Shown here piece after piece: positions 1-11,810 of a DNA stretch of 64,000 bases (its first letter is position 1; every line of letters begins with the position of its first letter). The notes beneath the pieces are model-generated. The model saw nothing but the letters and a program-made list of their open reading frames with translations. It ran no database searches and was not told the DNA's origin. The DNA lies in contig JAURVB010014647.1 of the NCBI GenBank assembly GCA_033002965.1, positions 154,437-218,436 on the forward strand, read 5' to 3'. The position numbers and the translations under genes are program-made. Source of the DNA: Piper betle (taxonomy: Eukaryota; Streptophyta; Magnoliopsida; Piperales; Piperaceae).

Positions 1-1311
1 GAGACTAAGGCAGACTTCTCCAGCGGTACTCAACTTTTTTAATAGCCGGTGCTGAGAGGGATCAATTGGACATGGCAACTTGTCTTGCAGTGGCGGTGAT
101 CGGCCAAACAGAGATTGTGAAGATGGCCCCATGCTACTCTCGCATTACTTCGGCCAACCTCTTTTGAGTAACTTTTTCGGCGATAGTGGCTTCCTCTCTG
201 GTAGATCTCTATTTGTCTTTATTCTCTATATTGGGGAGAGTTCGGTAGACGTATCAGTCTAGCCTGAGATGACCTAGGATGGCTGGACGAAGGGCCTAAA
301 GTTGGTCTCTTTCACATGTTTCCTAATCTGATAGGTTGCTTCACAGCGAGATTCCGGCGACGTCAGGCTTCCTCAGCGACAGATCTCGGCTGGGTTGTGT
401 CCAGGGAAATAGTGGGATTCGGTTGGTGGCAGTGGAGTGGTCGAAGATGACCTGGGCTGGTCAGATGGAGATCGAGAAGATGGCAGCTTGCAAGTTCTGC
501 GCAGCTTTGGTGGGGGGCTTCTCTTTGCTTTTCCAGTGACGGTGGACTTCTCCAATGGTGGATCTCAATTGGATGGTGTTTGGGGCACTCCCTTCTCTTC
601 TTCCTCCCTGCTTTTTTCTTCTTTTCTTTTGCGCTTAGTAGCAACGTTGAGCCCCCCACTTCACATTCCTTTGGGAAGGTCTCGGCAAGATGGTGTCAGG
701 AGCACTCGAAGGTCGGCAACAATGGGTTGGGGGGTCGCTAGAAAAGTTCTCTGGCGAGGGGCTCCGCCCTTTTCTTCTTCCTTTCTTGCCTCTCTCTTCT
801 ACTCTGCTTCTTTATTTTTTCTTTCAACGTACGAGCCTCCCACTCTCCTTCACTGTTTAGGTGTTAATAAGCATATGGGGAAATTTCTTCGTTCCACAAT
901 TTGAGCCCTCAAATCAGACTTTCCTCTATCGCTTGAAATTTTTACCCTCCTCTTATCTGCTTTTTTATTCTCTCCTTTTGATTTTGGACCACCGTAAACT
1001 TAAGAACTTAATGGCGCATTAATTCTTATCCAATACCTTAGAGGTGGGTTACCAAGTTCTTACACTATGTCTCAATTAACCACATAAAATACTTAAAATT
1101 TATAAAATAGATAATATAAACTTTTAATTTTAATCGTTATCCCAACATTTTATGAATTTTTTATTATATCATTTTTGTTGTAAATGTCTGTTGTATATTA
1201 TAGTGGATGTTTTTTTATTTCTCTTTTATTCTAAACTTTTTCTTGCGTGTGGTTAATTTTGAGCCTATATACTAGGTAGTTTGTTAATATTCTTTTTTAA
1301 TAAGATAAACT

Positions 1312-1353
<42 letters not shown>

Positions 1354-1700
1354 TACATATTGATCATTTTATTCTCTTCTATATAATTAACATAACATTG
1401 ATAAGATAATTATACAAAATTACAAAATTTAAATGAACATGATAAAACAAAAATTTGATAAAAATGGTATTTGACAAATATAACTATATCGAATCATAAG
1501 ATAAAGTATAAAAAATTGATAACTATGACAGTAATGTTTAAGATAATCGTGCCAAATTAATATTATAAACTTAATTTATAATTAATCATTTATTAATTTA
1601 ATTTTAAATATTATTAATATAAACTTTTAAAAAAAATTGGGTAGTGACCTTATGTATTATAAAAATAAACAAAATCAGTTGGAATTGTTTAAAATTATTT
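1..1700. other. Gene-free upstream stretch with degenerate repeats
   Basis: I found no supportable gene here. The first 900 bases are mixed in composition and carry loosely repeated phrases: 'cttctcca..ggt' near 16 and 548, and 'ggcttcctc..gatctc' near 187 and 367. This suggests an old degraded repeat with units of roughly 180 bases. From about 950 onward the DNA is strongly AT-rich, with a TA microsatellite at 1317-1344. Short ORFs on both strands look like chance. Confidence 0.5.
1317..1344. repeat. TA dinucleotide microsatellite
   Basis: An uninterrupted run of about 14 TA units. Similar runs occur near 26472-26489, 34483-34521, 34640-34658 and 41800-41818. Those at 26.47 and 34.5 kb flank the large inverted-end structure. 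Confidence 0.85.
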
Positions 1701-1998
1701 TTAAAAAATAGGGAAATCCCTATTTCTCAGAGCCCTCATTTCGAACTCTTCCCCCACTTTCCTCCTCCCAAACCCTAGCTCTCCGACTACCCCCTCGATC
1801 CCTCTTCCACCCCACTCCACCCTCTCAAGAACTCGAATTCCTTCGACCACCGTGCAGGAATTCGATCCCAATTGTTGTTCCTACCTCTCCCGATTTTTCC
1901 GCAAAATTTCTCGATTTTTTTCGCCATTTTTTGACCTAGTTTTGGCGAGGGATACGGTGGCTGCAAGTTTTGATGCTGGGAGGTTTCAGAAGGCGGTG

Positions 1999-2130
1999 AT
2001 GGCGGATCCGCCGGCTCCCCGCCTCTCGTTCCATCGGTTTCGCATCGGAAAGGAGTCATCTTTGGAGGTTGGGATTCGGGGTGTTGGTCGTTCGGCGGTG
2101 GTAGGGGTGAAGAGGAGTGAAGCATGCTGA
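1999..2130 (+). promoter_or_regulatory. Upstream ORF overlapping the CCR4 start codon
   Basis: An ATG at 1999 in a good context (G at -3, G at +4) opens a 43-codon frame. It closes at the TGA of 2128-2130, while the CCR4 ATG sits at 2124-2126 in another frame, so the two reading frames overlap by seven bases (2124-2130). A second, 8-codon uORF starts at 1972 and ends at the TGA around 1998. If the 5' UTR is unspliced here, ribosomes must leak past or reinitiate to make CCR4, so translational control is plausible. This is inference: a 5'-UTR intron could remove both uORFs. Confidence 0.45.
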
Positions 2131-5100
2131 GCTTGAGCGTGTTCCGAGTGCACCTTCCATCCGACATTCCGATCGTTGGTTGTGAGCTAGCGCCCTACGT
2201 GGTGCTCCGGCGGCCGGACAACGCCATCACCACCGACGACGTGCCGGAGTCGGCACCGCTTGACGGGCTATACTTGCGGTACAAGTGGTAAGCTGTTCTT
2301 GAACTTTCTTGTGAAGATATGTCCTTCAACCTCCCAATTGTTCTTTTACATTCTTTTTACACGTGAAGGCTGATAAAGTTGTTTTCTTGTTAGAACAGTA
2401 TCCTGGAAGTACTAATATTTTTTTACTTTTGTCCCTTCTACTAACAGATGATCTACTTAAAAATAGACGATTTGAACATTTATTGTCCAGTTTAATAGTT
2501 TTCTCAGATGTAATTTTCCTAATTTACTTGTCAGAAAAGCTTAAGAATATTTGTTATTCTGTTATCAAGGGGTGCTTAAGTCTGACTAATTCATATTTAA
2601 TTTAATATTTTTATCATATTAGAAGTAAGTTTTGACTTTTGTCCCCTTACTAGCATATAATTACTGCTAAAACATTGTTGGTTTGAATATGTATTGTCAA
2701 GTTGAATAGTTTACATAGATATAATGTATATCATTTTCTTGTTGCAAAAAAAACTGTTATGTTTCATTTTGCTATTAGGCGTTTAATACCAGCCAGTTAT
2801 TTATTTATTTATTTATGGTTAAATTAGTACGTTGCTAAATTACCCTTCATGTATGAGGGTAGATGGTGGAAGATGTATGCATGCTGTTCCTGCTTTTGTA
2901 GTCCATGCAGAAGTTGTCGACAAACTTCAGTTGTTTATATTGTGTGTTTTTTAGGTTTCGTGTTCAAAGTGATAGGAAAGTTGCTTTATGCAGCATACAC
3001 CCGACTGAGTATGCAACTTTGCAGTGTATTGGCTGTGTGAAAGCTAAAATTTCAGTTTCCAAAAGTTACCATTGTTCTTCCAAGTGCTTTTCAGATGCAT
3101 GGCAGCATCACAGGGCTTTACATGAGCGTGCAGCTAGTGCAGTTAATGAGAATGTTGCTGAAGATGAAGAGTTATTTGGGCGGTTTGGTAGTTCTAATCT
3201 TAATGTAAGCTCTGGCCCAGCACCGGCACCAAACACTAAACTGAATAATGGCACCACCACTCCTTTGTACCCTGCATTTATCCCAGAAAGGAGTGGGAAT
3301 GGGGAAACGTGGTTTGAAGTTGGGTGCTCCAAAATATATACTCCAACACATGATGATGTTGGACATGTTCTGAAATTTGAGTGTGTCATAGCAGATGCAG
3401 AAACAAAAGTACCCGTAGGATCTGTGAACACAATTACAACTTCACGAGTCATTCCAGCACCCTCTCCTACACCTCGACGCTTAATTCCAATTAACGGAAT
3501 TGATCAGTTGGGGCTAAGTGATGGAGATGGCCGAAGTACATCTCATGGAACGTTTACTGTGCTTTCGTATAACATTTTAGCTGATGTATATGCTTCAAGT
3601 GAATTATATAGCTATTGCCCATCATGGGCCCTATCTTGGTCATACCGAAGGCAGAATCTTTTAAGAGAAATTGTTGGCTATCGAGCAGATATCATTTGTC
3701 TCCAAGAGGTAAACTATAGTGTATTCAGATACATAAAACTATTACAATTCTTAGAATCCTGATTGCAAACAGTGAGTGGATGAATCTGCCTGTATGCTTT
3801 GAAGTGTTGGAATCTATGACGTCCATTTTTTGTTATTGTTTTTTAGATTTCTGGCTGTGTTTATTATGTCGGATCAACTGGAATTTCAACATGTCTTTAG
3901 ATTTTACTCTTTTGGTAGCTGAACTAAGTCAACTCCGCCGGTGCTTTTGCATTGCCGGTCCCAAGCCCGGATAAAGGAAGATGGTTGGTGTCAAGAAGGG
4001 CATTCGGCCATAAAAAATTGCCTTTTATAATTGCATAGATCCTAGTTTAGGATCCATGCAAAGCATTTATAATTATCTGAATTGGCAGTCATGATTGTAC
4101 CTTCGTAATTTTCCTTGCAACGACAAGGGAAGTAATCATGCTATCAAACATAATTGTTGGCATAATGAAATTAAAAATGTCTATCATATTTTCTTTTCCA
4201 TCAGAATCTATCAATAGAGGCTGCTGGAAGAGCTGCGGCCGAGAAAGCTCACAAATCAGTTTCTTATACCAGAAAAAATGACAAATTTACTTTGGGAAAA
4301 TAATTATCTTGACGATAAGTCTGCTTAATTGAGTATTGTCGTCACTAGTTTCTTTTAAGAAACCGTAAAATTTTATAATTATATATATGTAATGGCCTTT
4401 TGAAGTAGAAGTTTTCAAGTGTCACTTTTTTCCTTTTTAGTTAAACTTCCTATATTAACAACTCTCCTTATGTCAGGTTCAAATTGATCACTTTGACCAG
4501 TTTTTTGCTCCTGAATTAGATAAACATGGTTATCAGGCTCTCTATAAGAAAAAGACAGCGGAGGTTTGTCATTACATTGAAAATTTTTTAGTTAATTTTT
4601 ATCTATGAGCTCGATTTCTTAATTTGATCAAAATTTGTAGCTATTATTGAATTTTTTTTTCTGATGTATTCTGTGACTTGTTGTGAAGCTTGTTCAACAA
4701 AATAAAATGTTGTGCTAAGACTTGAACTTAACAGTCTTTCTGTTACCTTATGGAATTTTTTCTCATTCAGGTTCTTGGCAGAAATTCTTTTGATGGTTGT
4801 GCTACTTTTTTCGTAGAGACAAGTTCTCTCATGTGAAGAAGTATGAGGTATAATTTTACTTAACAAAATTGGCAGATTCCTCTCTGGCTGTTGTCAGCTG
4901 AAGTTTTGTTTTGTTCTCATTTAGGTTGAGTTTAATAAGGCTGCACAGTCTTTGACTGAAGCCATTGCTCCAAGTGTTCCAAAAAAGACAGCTTTAAATA
5001 GATTGCTTAAGGTAGTTGTTCTTTTTTTTTAGTAAAGATTTTATTGATGACGTCTTTTTCTGCTTTGGCCATTTACATTGTAATCATGGCTTCTTTTTTG

Positions 5101-6385
5101 ATATAGGATAATATTGCACTGATTGCTGTTCTGGAAGCAAAATTTGGTGGTAATGGAACAGATACTCCTGGAAACAGGCAACTTATTTGTGTGGTAACAG
5201 CAATTTTTTGTGTGTGTGTATAAACAGTTTTTGTAGTGATAATTTACTCTGGAAAAGTGAATGTAGGTGCTTAGTATATCTTTCTGTTTAACTTTGATTT
5301 GATTAGGAAGATTTTTATATCATTCAAAATTTTCTGCATGACCAAGTTTTGAAGTGTTTTATTTATCACAAGGTTTTTCTTTATCCAGTCAATTTTTGTT
5401 CTTGGTGTACTTTTTACTCAATTAATTCCTCTAAGAGCTGGTTATGTCCATGTCTCATATTAATTCAGGCAAATACACATGTAGATGTCAACCAAGATAT
5501 TAAGGATGTCAAGCTTTGGCAGGTTCCTTTTTTTTTTTTTTTGGTGTTCTGTTGGTTTTGATTAAAAGCTAATTGCGTGTCATTTTGTTTTGTCTAAGGT
5601 TCATACACTTCTAAAAGGCTTAGAGAAAATTGCTGTTAGTGCAGATATACCGATGTTGGTATGTGGAGATTTTAATTCGGTACCTGACAGGTAAGTGAAA
5701 TGTGTTGTATGTAATACAATAAGTTAAATTTGTTGTTTTAAACAAATCTAGCAGATGAGACAGGTGCACTGTTATTTAAGGGAGTATACTTGTCTGCAGT
5801 GCCCCTCATGCTCTTCTTGCCTCTGGGAAGGTAGATCCAACACATGCTGAATTGGCAGTTGATCCACTGGGGATTTTGCGCCCTGCCAGCAAATTGACAC
5901 ACCAGCTTCCTTTGGTAGCCTTTATTCTATGTTTTTATTTTTCTTCTTGCCTTGTGCAATTTGCTGGTCATTTACATGCCAACTTCTGCAGGTCAGTGCA
6001 TACTCGTCCTTTACAATACCAGTTGCAGGAGGGATCAGTTTGGAACAACAACGCAGGAGAATGGACTCATCAACGAATGAACCATTGTTTACAAACTGCA
6101 CAAGAGATTTTATTGGCACTGTTGATTACATATTTCATACCGGTGAATTTTCATTTTTAGTTCTTATTGTTTGCCAAGATGAAAATTTTTTAAATGAAAG
6201 TGCTAATTTTAGGTTTTCTGATTTGTTGTTTTATTTCAGCTGATTCATTAATGGTGGAATCATTGCTGGAGTTGTTGGATGAAGAAAACTTACGCAAAGA
6301 TACTGCACTTCCTTCTCCAGAGTGGTCGTCAGATCACATAGCTCTTATGGTTGAATTTCGGTGCAAGCCAAGAATAAGGCGATGA
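2124..6385 (+). CDS. CCR4: CCR4-type carbon catabolite repressor 4 homolog, poly(A)-specific 3'-exoribonuclease (frameshifted in exon 4)
   Basis: Catalytic deadenylase subunit of the CCR4-NOT complex, which shortens mRNA poly(A) tails in the cytoplasm and P-bodies. Exons: 2124-2287, 2955-3708, 4477-4563, 4771-4847, 4925-5011, 5107-5193, 5469-5522, 5599-5690, 5800-5914, 5992-6142, 6240-6385. All borders are GT...AG. The model gives about 604 residues if exon 4 is read through its lesion, close to the family's usual ~600. The N-terminus begins MLSLSVFRVHLPSDIP, as in plant CCR4a/b. A MYND-like Cys/His patch (CIGC ... YHCSSKCF) follows, then an endonuclease/exonuclease/phosphatase domain from about residue 245. 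Visible active-site landmarks are SYNILAD, the metal-binding Glu at residue 306 (CLQE), CGDFNSVPD, and the terminal SSDHIAL. Oddity: exon 4 is 77 nt, not a multiple of 3. The frame slips at the T-run 4806-4811; read literally, translation stops at TGA 4834-4836. Exons 5-11 are intact. Alternatives are a sequencing error or a recently disabled gene. Closest recalled relatives are Arabidopsis CCR4a/CCR4b. Confidence 0.93.
3885..4085. repeat. Dispersed repeat fragment inside CCR4 intron 2
   Basis: This stretch contains phrases such as 'gcattgccggtcccaagccc', 'aagggcattcggcc' and 'ttgcatagatcc'. Diverged copies of these recur in the same order near 60715-60880, inside an intron of the ATXR4-like gene. 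I suspect a 3' fragment of a non-LTR (RTE-clade) retrotransposon common in plants, but that identity comes from memory and is weak. That the two sites are homologous is visible directly. Confidence 0.6.
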
Positions 6386-9350
6386 CAGTTGGGGGTATGG
6401 ATTTTAATTGTTTCTTATGCTATCTTTTCTACTATTACATTTTTCTTTTTGGTATATCTCTGTACTGTCCCAGTGTATGCAATATAATAAAAGTTTGCTG
6501 CAATGATGAATCAGATTTTAATAGCTTCCACCTTCTTGTGTCCATGACCTTAAATTCTGGAGGCTTGGATTGAGTGTGACGTGAAGGTTTATTCAGATAT
6601 TACTGCTTGTTGCCTATATACGATACCACTGAAGATGGATGGCTGATGTAATTGGGAGTCCTTTCAACATCTAAAAAATTTCTTAGGCGGGATATATGAG
6701 TTTCATCCACAACGGCCATATTTAAATTTTGTTATCTTGTCTGGGAAATTGTTGGCATGTGTAGGGACATGATTACATTTGTGTTGCTCATTGAGCTCAA
6801 CTGAATTTGGAAATGATGGGAAAACTATTTTTGCGTGAACAAAAGTTCTTGCAAGATTTTTTTAATGTTCTTTTAATTTTGTAAAGATGAGTGCATGTCG
6901 CGCATTAGACTTTTAAACATTGAGCAAGATCAGAATTTGTGGATGCTCATCTTCGATTAAGCACCACTCTCTGCTTTTTCATTCTTCCCTTAGTCCATCT
7001 TCTTACTAGTTTTCCTCTATTCTTCTGTAGTTGTAGTGGCTCAAAAAATTCCTTTACTTTATCATCATCATTTCCTTGATTCTGATAATTTCTTCTTTAT
7101 GCAGCCACATTTATTTGTGTAAGCTCTGATAGTTTTATTTGAATATGTTATGTACAGAGCTAATCAAGAAAACATAGTTGATGCTACAGTAGTTGTTTGG
7201 TGCTTTTCATTGCTATTGTAATTGATGCATATTTCATTTTTCTCTAAAAACGTTCGCTTGTTTAATTCTGATATTTTATATCATGTAGGGTCAAGATATA
7301 TTCATTCCATTGCAATCTGATTTCTTGAATAAGTCATGGTTTTGATCATTATCTTCCTTTCCATCCAGGGCTCTTAAGTGCTTGGGGTGGGAAAATATGC
7401 TATTCTCTGCTTATGCTTTACCAAATCTGATGTCTGATGCAGTGATGGTGTTTGTAGGAAATATGATACGAGGATCATGGTTGGAGGTCGCAACTTTTCT
7501 CCGGTTTGGTCCGAAACTTCTTCAAGTTTGCTTGTTAATCTCCTGTTAAATGTGATGATAAAAATGCCTTCTCCTGAATTTTTGTTTTATCTTCAATTTT
7601 CATAAAAGCTTTTCGTTAGTATGTCAGGTATTTGGTTTCTAGATTTATTTGTGTCACTTTTTCAATGTTCTCTTTAACTTGCTCATGTTATAATTGAAGG
7701 CATGCTAGAAATTGGAGGTTGACATGGGTGATTTGACGGGAAGATTGACTGAATAAATATAATTTGTTCCTGTATATCTTGATGTAGCATAAAAGTTGTG
7801 AATATCATGATTGGTCATGATTGGTGATAATCACATAAGAATGAACAATTTTTGCTGCAATGAAAGTTATCTTCTTTGCTGTTCAGGAGTTGGTTAACTT
7901 ATCGAGGAAATCACATTTATTTACTGTCCTGTATTTTGGTATTTCTTTTCCTTTAATGCCTGCTGAATCATGGATAATCGCATGACTTTGTGAAGATTTA
8001 ATATCAATATGGGAGCCCATTGACACACATTGACGATTGAGCACATAATATGAAGCTGGGTTCTATTCGTTAAGCCCTAGAAGAAGTTTTGTTTGCCATG
8101 AGGTACGATTTTTAATAAACAAGAATCGGAAAATTTAAAACAAAAATTAAAAGCTCCCTGAGGAACAGGCTAGCATAACTTAAATAGCCCCCGTAGGAAA
8201 TTCTTCTGATGTATATGACACATTAAATTTTCGGGTTTGGGTCTTTTTGTTTGAATATATATAGCTTGCAACATCAGATCAATAGTTACGAACGCATGAT
8301 TTAAGATGGACTCTTTTGGATCAATTAGCATTTGTAAACGTTGCGGCCTCGCATGTAAACTTTATCAATAGAAGAACGATTGTTCCAGAAAGACCTGGAT
8401 AACTTTTCTCCGGTTTAGTCCGAATTCATACTCTGAAATGCTTGGGCAAACAGAATATGCGAGCATATGGACCTGGCCCTCTTCCCTGGAAGATCTCCCG
8501 AATGGTGTACGTACACATGTTGTCAACCCCTTTCTACATGTTAATGTTAGTCTTGTACACATCAAAATCAGTAGTCGTCTGAAGCTTAAACTTTTAATAT
8601 GTTATATATCCTTGGAAGATTAGTTTGCTCTTTAAGGATGATATATCACTGCAAAAGGCCAGAGGATGGAGACCATGATCCTGTCTCTGATGGGAATTGG
8701 GGACACGGAAAATTTTTAGTCACGTTCTTGGCAAGCACCACCAGGACGGACGCCTTGATTGAAGCCGGCGTTCTTGATATTCATCCAAACTAATTAGTAA
8801 AGTAGCTTTGGTTGAAGTGGTTGAATATATGCTACTTTTAAGAGGTGAAGCGTTCCACAATGGGTGAATGTGTTATTCTTTCACCATACAATCACGCCTC
8901 TTAGTGCTTTCAAATGTAATGAAACTTTTTCGAATTTCATAGGCTTTCTCAAGGTCATGGTGTAGATAAGCCAAGTCGATACAATCAATTCTAAGTCAAG
9001 CCATGAGTTCAATTCAATGACGAATCCTTAAAATAACGATGCTTGCTTGTATTACTCTTTTGAGCTTTTCATGCCTTTCTGACTGGCTAGCTTTGAGGAT
9101 GATTGATCACTGGTTCAATTAAGCCTACATTCAGGTTCCTCTTTATGCCAAGTTGGTACGGTAAACCGGGCTCATTTGCTGCAAACCTTCACAAGTCACA
9201 TAAAGAAAGGGTTCAAGCAATGTAGTTGGGCCACCTGAAATTTGCTGCATTATCTACCTTCTCTTTGAAACTTAAGAGAGTTCTAGCATGACCTTACAAA
9301 CCAATTAATTATTTCAAAAAATGAATGCAAATATTTTTCTCGTAATTAAT
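6386..9350. other. CCR4 3' UTR and gene-free intergenic DNA
   Basis: The first ~200 bases after the stop are probably CCR4 3' UTR: there is an AATAAA-like run at 6484-6490 followed by T/G-rich DNA. Beyond that the DNA is T-rich, with short scattered ORFs. The stretch 8599-8793 encodes a 64-residue frame that I do not recognise. I see no supportable gene. Confidence 0.5.
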
Positions 9351-9399
9351 AATCATAAAATTTTTAACAAATAATATAAGATCTTTTCTATTAACCAAA

Positions 9400-10215
9400 T
9401 CTACTCTTATTAATAGAAGGGAAATTTAACATTGGCCTGTGATTAAAATAGGATAATTACTCAATTAAACTATAAGAACAATATAAAAAATATAATAAAA
9501 ATGCTTCTAGCAGATGGGCACGGGTTCAAATTTTGTTAATCTCAATTTTTTCAAATAATAATAATTTTCACGGTAGGAAGTCATGGGTTCAAACCCAGTT
9601 AACTTCAATTTTTAACTTCTTATTAATAAGAATTTGTCTAATTATCCTAAAAATATAATAAATAAATTAAATATTTATAATTCATTTTTTTGTTTAAATA
9701 TAATATATCTTTAAAATCAATCATAATATATATCTAAGATATTAAATTATTACATACTATCACATTATCCTATGAATAAAATTAAAATTTATCTAGTATA
9801 AGTTACCTAGTTACTACATAATCTATAATAAAATATTTTTTGTTGACCATTATTATAAAAACAACACATGTATCACTTTCGTCTTTTTTTCTTTTCCAAA
9901 CCATCTATTTTTACTTGTATTTATTTACCATTATCATTTATTTTGAGACATGGAGACTTTAAATAAGTTTATCTCAATACTTTTTTAATAAATCACGTTA
10001 TTTAATGTCTATGCATTATGCCAAAGCTTTGACCAGTATTAATAAGAGAGGAACTCAATATTAGGTGCCTTTGATGAAAAGTAAGAAATTTGGCTTATTA
10101 AAATATAATAAAAAATAATTAAATTATTATAATATATATTCTCATTTAATTGAAATTTATCTTTAAAATTAGAGTTAAATTTATATCTAATATATTAGAT
10201 TATTATTAGTTATCT
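9400..10215. repeat. AT-rich repeat family with tRNA B-box-like motifs
   Basis: Blocks such as 'tctactcttattaata', 'gggttcaaa..ttaa(t/c)ttcaat', 'cttattaataagaa' and 'atatatctttaaa(a/g)tcaat' occur here in the same order as at 16760-17204 joined to 18845-19130. Partial copies lie at 35600-35770 and 37240-37400. Two motifs resembling the Pol III B box, GGTTCAAA(C/T), lie about 60 bases apart at 9521-9531 and 9587-9597. The family could be a SINE-derived or MITE-like element. A head fragment recurs at 10038-10210. Confidence 0.6.
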
Positions 10216-11025
10216 TATTATTCAATAAAAAATTATTTATAAAAGTAAAAAACTATCAGTGATATAAATTGCATAGGACATGATATCTTGCATAATTTAT
10301 TGTGAAGCTAATTGTTTACAATGTGTTAGCGGGCACCACCTATGAGAATGTAGGGCAGTAGCCCTTGACTTGCGCCATTCAGCCATCCGCCAACAATTCG
10401 GTGCGGACATGACAAACCTTCCTTCTGAGAATAGAAAAAATTTCGGCTCGATCACAAGCGGACAAAGTTTATTTCCACATCTTGCGACCGAAAAATTTGT
10501 AATGGAAAAACCTCACCGAATCATAAGACTTCGAATACAGAAAAGCAAAATGGCAAAAAACTTAAATTACTTGATTCTTCCTGCTCTTGATCCCATCTAA
10601 GTAGGATAACAGTCACGGGTTGCATATAATTGTAGCTAAATTCCTGATCTTAACATTCGATGTGCTTCCTCCTTACATAACTACTACATGAAATAAATCT
10701 CCCATGTGAGTGTTCTTTGTTTTACTGCATGTCCTGTCAAGCTTAATTGATAGCACCGGCAGGTTAAGGTAATATAACCATAAATTGGCAACTATCCTCT
10801 TGTCGTCTGTCTGATCGTTGTATGTATGTGTCTTAATGTTGTTAGTCAATTAAATACCAAGTTCACGGGCTAGATCAAAGAGCAATCAAACACATAAATG
10901 CAAGCAAGCCACTGTAACCAAACATAATAATTGCACCTAGATCTCTTCACACCAGTTTCCTTAACTGCCAGCTTCACCACCTCACCCACTCAACACCCTT
11001 CCATCATGCATAAAAGTGATGATCA
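10216..11025. other. Intergenic DNA upstream of the lipid-transfer gene
   Basis: Mixed-composition DNA with no recognised gene. A 76-residue open frame at 10370-10600 matches nothing I know. The last ~150 bases before 11026 contain pyrimidine-rich runs typical of a plant promoter and 5' UTR. I could not fix a TATA box. Confidence 0.45.
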
Positions 11026-11810
11026 ATGAGCTCAGGCATCAAGCTTGAGTGGCTAGGAAAAATGGGTCATCACCAGATTTTGCTCAAGGTCTTCGTGTTG
11101 GTTCTGTTGGTAGGTGTAGGACGGTCGGATTTTGCCGCCGACAGGGAGGAATGTGCTGACTCCTTGGTGGGTCTGGCTCCTTGTTTGGACTATGTCACCG
11201 CGGCAGCCAAGGCCCCTACACCGGACTGCTGCAAGGGGCTGCAGCAAATACTTGGCAAGACCCCAAAGTGTCTCTGTGTTTTGATCAAGGACAGGGACAA
11301 CCCAGACTTGGGATTCAAGATCAATGCTACCAGGGCCATTACCATGCCCACCACTTGCAAGACTGTCGGGGCCAACACCACTCGTTGTATTGGTATGCCA
11401 CACAGTGCACTAGTAGATCAATATTAGAGTTACGGGTTTGAGACATGATGCACAATGACTGGTATTTGACGTTTTTGATTGGTAGATCTTCTGCATCTAT
11501 CTCCGAGCTCACCAGATGCCAAGATTTTCGAACAACCTGGAGCACCTAGTGGATCCGCCATAGCTTCTCCTGCAGGTAATCTAAAGTCTTCCATCTGCAG
11601 ACAAAAATTTTACATCATGGGTTGCTAATGGAAGTGAGTTTTCTTGCAGCAAAACCAAACGCAACGAGCTCCGGCGGTAGCGGGGCATCAGCCGGTGCCG
11701 ATGGGGGAAGCAGTGCTAATGAGAAGAGTACGGGAAGAAGGGAGAGATGGGCATTCAGAGAGATGGGTATGGGATTATTGGTCATTGTCTGCTGGGTGTT
11801 CAGTCTCTGA
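11026..11810 (+). CDS. GPI-anchored non-specific lipid-transfer protein (LTPG / YLS3-like)
   Basis: Probably binds hydrophobic ligands at the outer face of the plasma membrane, where LTPG proteins help deliver cuticle or suberin lipids. Exons: 11026-11392, 11486-11575, 11650-11810; phases join, giving 205 residues. A second in-frame ATG at 11062 would give 193 residues and puts the hydrophobic signal peptide (LLKVFVLVLLVGVG) right after the start; I consider it the likelier initiator. The eight-cysteine motif is complete: EEC, APC, DCC, KCLC, TTC, TRC. It is followed by the typical LHLSPSSPDAKIFEQ segment. A Ser/Gly/Ala-rich linker (about 155-180) and a hydrophobic tail ending WVFSL signal GPI attachment. 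The family has roughly this length. Arabidopsis At3g58550, next to CCR4a as I recall, looks like the positional counterpart. Confidence 0.9.

Noticed and set aside
1787..2167. 126-residue minus-strand ORF over the CCR4 leader
   Set aside because: Antisense to the CCR4 5' UTR and exon 1; no recognised domain.
9515..9600. tRNA gene suggested by GGTTCAAA motifs
   Set aside because: No cloverleaf, no anticodon arm and no proper A box at tRNA spacing; treated as a repeat-family motif.
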